DNA from: Pseudomonas huaxiensis
GTDB lineage: Bacteria > Pseudomonadota > Gammaproteobacteria > Pseudomonadales > Pseudomonadaceae
NCBI RefSeq assembly: GCF_003231275.1
Contig: NZ_QKVL01000024.1
Coordinates: 34,792-98,791 of the forward strand
Length of the DNA stretch: 64,000 nt
Direction of reading: 5' to 3'
The notes beneath the pieces are model-generated. The model did not search any database. It was given only the letters and a program-made list of their open reading frames with translations, and was not told the origin of the DNA. Shown here piece by piece: positions 61,269 to 64,000 of this stretch. Position numbers and translations under genes: made by a program. The number at the start of each line of letters is the position of its first letter. Position 1 is the first letter of the stretch.

Positions 61269-63536
61269 ATGGTCACCAGAACTTCCAAGCCTGAGCGAAG
61301 CATTGTTCGGGTCGCGCCGCTTGTTCTTTTAATGCCGTTGTTCTTGTTGCCGGGTCGAATGGTACAAGCTGTCGAGATCATCGACGGCACGACGCGTAAT
61401 ATCGATTCCAGCACTGCTCCCGATAACTACATTTTAAGGAATGACGCGGCTCTCAATGGCCAGGATGCAACGCTCAATTCGGTCGCTCTTGAAAAGCGTT
61501 CCTCACTGAACTTGACGGGAGGCTCCGTCATCAACAGCGGCCCGGCTTTCAGTGCTATCGACGCGGCCGGGTCTTCTGTCAACCTGACTGGCGTCAATGT
61601 CACCAGTACTAGCCAGGGACTTTCGCTGTCGACCGACCTGAATGAGGCCAGGGGCTCCACCGCTCTTGTGACCGGCAGTGTAATCACCGGAGGTGCTGGT
61701 GCCGCTTCGGTCTCGGGCGAAAGCACCCTCACCTTGCTTGACACCGATCTCATTTCCACGGGGGCTGGCAGCGTCGCGCTTTTCCTCGCCGGCAAAACCA
61801 GTGCGCAGGGCGGCAGCATCATTGGCGCGGGGACGGGTATCTCCATTCTTGTCGATCCAAGTGACCCGACGCCGGGAGCGACGCTGGTGCTGGCTGGCAC
61901 GCGCGTGGTCGGCCAGACCGGTTCCGCTATCGATCTGTCTGGCGGCGCCAGCGCCGACATCGATATCCTCAACGGCACCACGCTCGAAGGCGGCAACGGC
62001 ACCATCATCGATGTGCTGGACGGCTCCACGGCCAACGTGCGCGTCTCCCAGAGCGACCTCATCGGCAATATCAATATCTCGGACACCAGCACCGGTAATT
62101 TCACCTTCGACAATGGCGGCCTGACCGGCGATTTCATCATCGAGCAGGGCGGTACCGGCACCCTCGCGCTGAACAACGGCTCGCTGTTCACCGGCCGCAT
62201 GGAAAACGTGCAGGAGGCCAGCATCGACGCCACCTCGCAGTGGATGATGACCGGCGACAGTAGCGTCACCAAGCTGAACATGAATGGTGGCCGCATCACC
62301 ATGGGCGACACCGATTCCTTCTACACCCTCAATCTCGAAACGCTGTCCGGCAACGGCACGTTCGTCATGGGTTCGAACTTCGCCACCAACGAAACCGACT
62401 TCATCAACATCACCGGCCAGGCCACTGGCAACCATGATCTGCTGATCAGCGCCAGTGGCACTGATCCGGCGGCCGGCGTGCCGTTGCAGGTGGTGCATAC
62501 CGGCGGCGGCGGTGCCCAGTTCAGCCTGCTGGGTGGTGCAGTGGACCTCGGTGCCTACTCCTACAGCCTCAAGCAGGAAGGCGACGACTGGTTCCTCGAT
62601 CCGGAAACCCGCACTATCAGCCCCGGCACCAGAACGGTAATGGCCCTCTCAGGTACCGCACCGACAGTGTTCTACGGCGAACTGACCACCCTGCGTACCC
62701 GAATGGGCGAGTTGCGCTACAGCGAAGGCCGTAGCGCCGGTGTCTGGATGCGTGCCCATAGCAACCAGTACAACGTCGCCGATGCTTCGTCCGGCGTGGG
62801 TTACACCCAGAACCAACAAGGCATGTCCTTCGGTGCGGACGCACCGCTGCCTTGGGGTGACGGCCAATGGCTGATCGGTGCCCTGGCTGGTTACAGCAAG
62901 TCTGACCTGAACTTGAGCCACGGATCCAGCGGCACTATCGATAGCTACTACCTCGGTGGTTATGCCACCTGGCTGGACGCCAAGAGCGGCTACTACGTCG
63001 ACACCGTGATCAAGTACAACCGCTATCAGAACGATGCCAAGGTCGGCCTGAGCGATGGCACCCGGGCCAAGGGTGATTACGACAACCACGGTATCGGCGG
63101 TTCGGTGGAAGTGGGGCGGCATATCAAGCTCAAGGACAACTACTTCGTCGAGCCTTTCGCGCAGGTTGCGGGGACCGTGATCCAGTCGAAGGACTATAGC
63201 TTCAGCAACGACATGGAAGCCGACACCGGTGCGACCCGTTCCCTGCTCGGCAAGGTCGGTGCCACCGTGGGCAAGACCATCCACCTGGACGAGGGGCGCA
63301 TCCTGCAGCCGTACCTGAAGGCTGCGCTGGCCCATGAGTTCGCCAGCAACAACAAGGTCAAGGTCAACGACAACAGCTTCAACAACGACCTGTCCGGTTC
63401 CCGTGGAGAGCTGGGTGCCGGTGTCGCACTGTCGCTGTCGAGGGACTTCCAGGTACATGCCGATTTTGAATACAGCAACGGCAAGAACATCGAAATGCCG
63501 TACAGCATGAACGTAGGACTTCGCTACCTCTGGTAA
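61269..63536 (+). CDS. Pertactin-type autotransporter (type Va)
   Basis: A 755-residue self-transporting outer-membrane protein. A long signal peptide (cleavage near MVQA-VEI, residue 35) is followed by a beta-helical passenger (about 40-420; repeating N/G/S/T-rich turns such as SGGASADIDILNGTTLEGG). A pertactin-like autochaperone contains LNLETLSGNGTFVMGSNFA and ITGQATGNHDLLI. The C-terminal 12-strand barrel (about 465-755) starts TVFYGELTTLRTRMGELRYS and ends LRYLW. AGGTGAG precedes the start. A terminator follows. No RGD or catalytic triad is visible in the passenger, so adhesion is more likely than proteolysis. Confidence 0.93.
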   Translation: MVTRTSKPERSIVRVAPLVLLMPLFLLPGRMVQAVEIIDGTTRNIDSSTAPDNYILRNDAALNGQDATLNSVALEKRSSLNLTGGSVINSGPAFSAIDAAGSSVNLTGVNVTSTSQGLSLSTDLNEARGSTALVTGSVITGGAGAASVSGESTLTLLDTDLISTGAGSVALFLAGKTSAQGGSIIGAGTGISILVDPSDPTPGATLVLAGTRVVGQTGSAIDLSGGASADIDILNGTTLEGGNGTIIDVLDGSTANVRVSQSDLIGNINISDTSTGNFTFDNGGLTGDFIIEQGGTGTLALNNGSLFTGRMENVQEASIDATSQWMMTGDSSVTKLNMNGGRITMGDTDSFYTLNLETLSGNGTFVMGSNFATNETDFINITGQATGNHDLLISASGTDPAAGVPLQVVHTGGGGAQFSLLGGAVDLGAYSYSLKQEGDDWFLDPETRTISPGTRTVMALSGTAPTVFYGELTTLRTRMGELRYSEGRSAGVWMRAHSNQYNVADASSGVGYTQNQQGMSFGADAPLPWGDGQWLIGALAGYSKSDLNLSHGSSGTIDSYYLGGYATWLDAKSGYYVDTVIKYNRYQNDAKVGLSDGTRAKGDYDNHGIGGSVEVGRHIKLKDNYFVEPFAQVAGTVIQSKDYSFSNDMEADTGATRSLLGKVGATVGKTIHLDEGRILQPYLKAALAHEFASNNKVKVNDNSFNNDLSGSRGELGAGVALSLSRDFQVHADFEYSNGKNIEMPYSMNVGLRYLW

Positions 63537-63575
63537 GCGAAGCGGATGGGGGGCAGCATGGAGCTGCGTTTTGTG

Positions 63576-63603
63576 GCCCGGGTCGGTGATCCGGGCTTTT
63601 TTT
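63576..63603 (+). terminator. Rho-independent terminator of the autotransporter gene
   Basis: GCCCGG-gtcggtgat-CCGGGC followed by seven T residues lies 40 bases after the stop. Confidence 0.9.
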
Positions 63604-64000
63604 ATTGTGGATACTTCATTGAGTACCGGGGCCGTGATCTTTGGGGCTTGGGCTTGGCTGCTGGGAGCTTATCCATTCGATGTGGCGAGGCTGCCGGCCC
63701 CTTCCACCTTTCGGCGGCGCCTGTGATGGCGGATCTTCGAAAACAGAATCTGATGAAGCCGCCGACTCGCTCTTTCTTGCTCTTTCTTGCTCTTTCTTGA
63801 TCTTGCTCTTGATCTTGCTTCTGCTCTTCATGCACGCAAGTCCAGACGCCACAAGGTGCGACGTCAGGAGGCCGAGTGGAGGTGTCTGAAGGGGCAGGTG
63901 CGAAGCACCCTTCGGCGTTAGCCGAAGACGCGAGATGTAGACTTGCGAAGCGAGTCGTAGGCCGCGTGGCCCCGCAAGGCACCGGAGGGAGGGGACCCGG
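63604..64000. other. Gene-free right end with low-complexity and hairpin sequence
   Basis: Three direct copies of TCTTTCTTGC/A (63771-63800) run into a degenerate TCTTGCTCTTGATC tract (to about 63828). Near 63910-63927 CTTCGGC-gtta-GCCGAAG can fold as a hairpin. Opposite-strand frames across the tract are compositional artefacts. The sequence resembles a dispersed intergenic repeat of pseudomonads, but I could not identify it. Confidence 0.55.

Noticed and set aside
63602..63982. 126-codon minus-strand frame at the right end
   Set aside because: Its EQKQDQEQDQE tract merely translates the low-complexity repeat, and there is no ribosome-binding site or family likeness.

Overview
The window looks like chromosomal DNA of a Pseudomonas of the fluorescens/putida lineage. 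The evidence is high GC, many copies of the Pseudomonas REP palindrome (core GTGGGAGCTGGCTTGCCAGCGATGAG and variants), and genes that match Pseudomonas proteins closely: TtgABC/TtgR efflux, PobA with every textbook active-site residue at its known number, PhaG, AtsK, and a MifSR-type system beside a 2-oxoglutarate permease. No phage, IS element, integrase or CRISPR array was found. Most of the window is ordinary core or accessory metabolism. The least explained parts are a secreted tandem-repeat protein (about 23.4 kb), a SIR2-like DUF4917 protein (about 40.8 kb), and two paralogous Ig-like repeat proteins followed by an autotransporter (57-63.5 kb).

Layout, left to right. 0-2.2 kb: sulfate-ester scavenging (end of an ABC binding protein, SftR-like LysR regulator, AtsK dioxygenase). 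2.3-3.6 kb: OprD-type porin. 3.8-10.5 kb: ttgCBA efflux operon with the divergent repressor ttgR and a clear TtgR operator. 10.6-15.5 kb: DMT permease, 14-TM MFS exporter, pobA/pobR and a 57-residue membrane miniprotein. 15.5-24 kb: LysR regulators, a metallo-beta-lactamase-fold protein, NAD(P)-binding protein, AruI-like TPP decarboxylase, AraC regulator, ABM monooxygenase, flavin reductase, and the repeat protein. 24-29.6 kb: DUF347 membrane protein, then kgtP with its sigma-54 two-component system mifRS. 29.7-35.7 kb: periplasmic beta-glucosidase BglX, LemA with two TPM-domain proteins, and a methyltransferase.

35.8-40.2 kb: a Fec-type surface-signalling locus (fecI, fecR, TonB receptor) whose receptor carries an in-frame TAG. 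40.2-46.2 kb: DUF4917/SIR2-like protein, glycerophosphodiesterase, LysE exporter, SulP transporter, atypical CDF transporter. 46.2-49.8 kb: polyamine-type chemoreceptor with a PuuP-like permease. 50.3 kb: tRNA-Gly(CCC). 50.5-56.8 kb: phaG, rsuA, CWC protein, diguanylate cyclase, Tyr/Pro/Arg-rich lipoprotein, 3-hydroxyisobutyryl-CoA hydrolase-like protein, ung. 57-63.5 kb: the Ig-like pair and the autotransporter. The last 400 bases hold a terminator and low-complexity repeats but no convincing gene.

Start codons were moved from the longest reading frame to an internal start wherever a signal peptide, family alignment or Shine-Dalgarno sequence supported it. All family assignments come from reading the protein sequences and from memory of the families; no database search was run.
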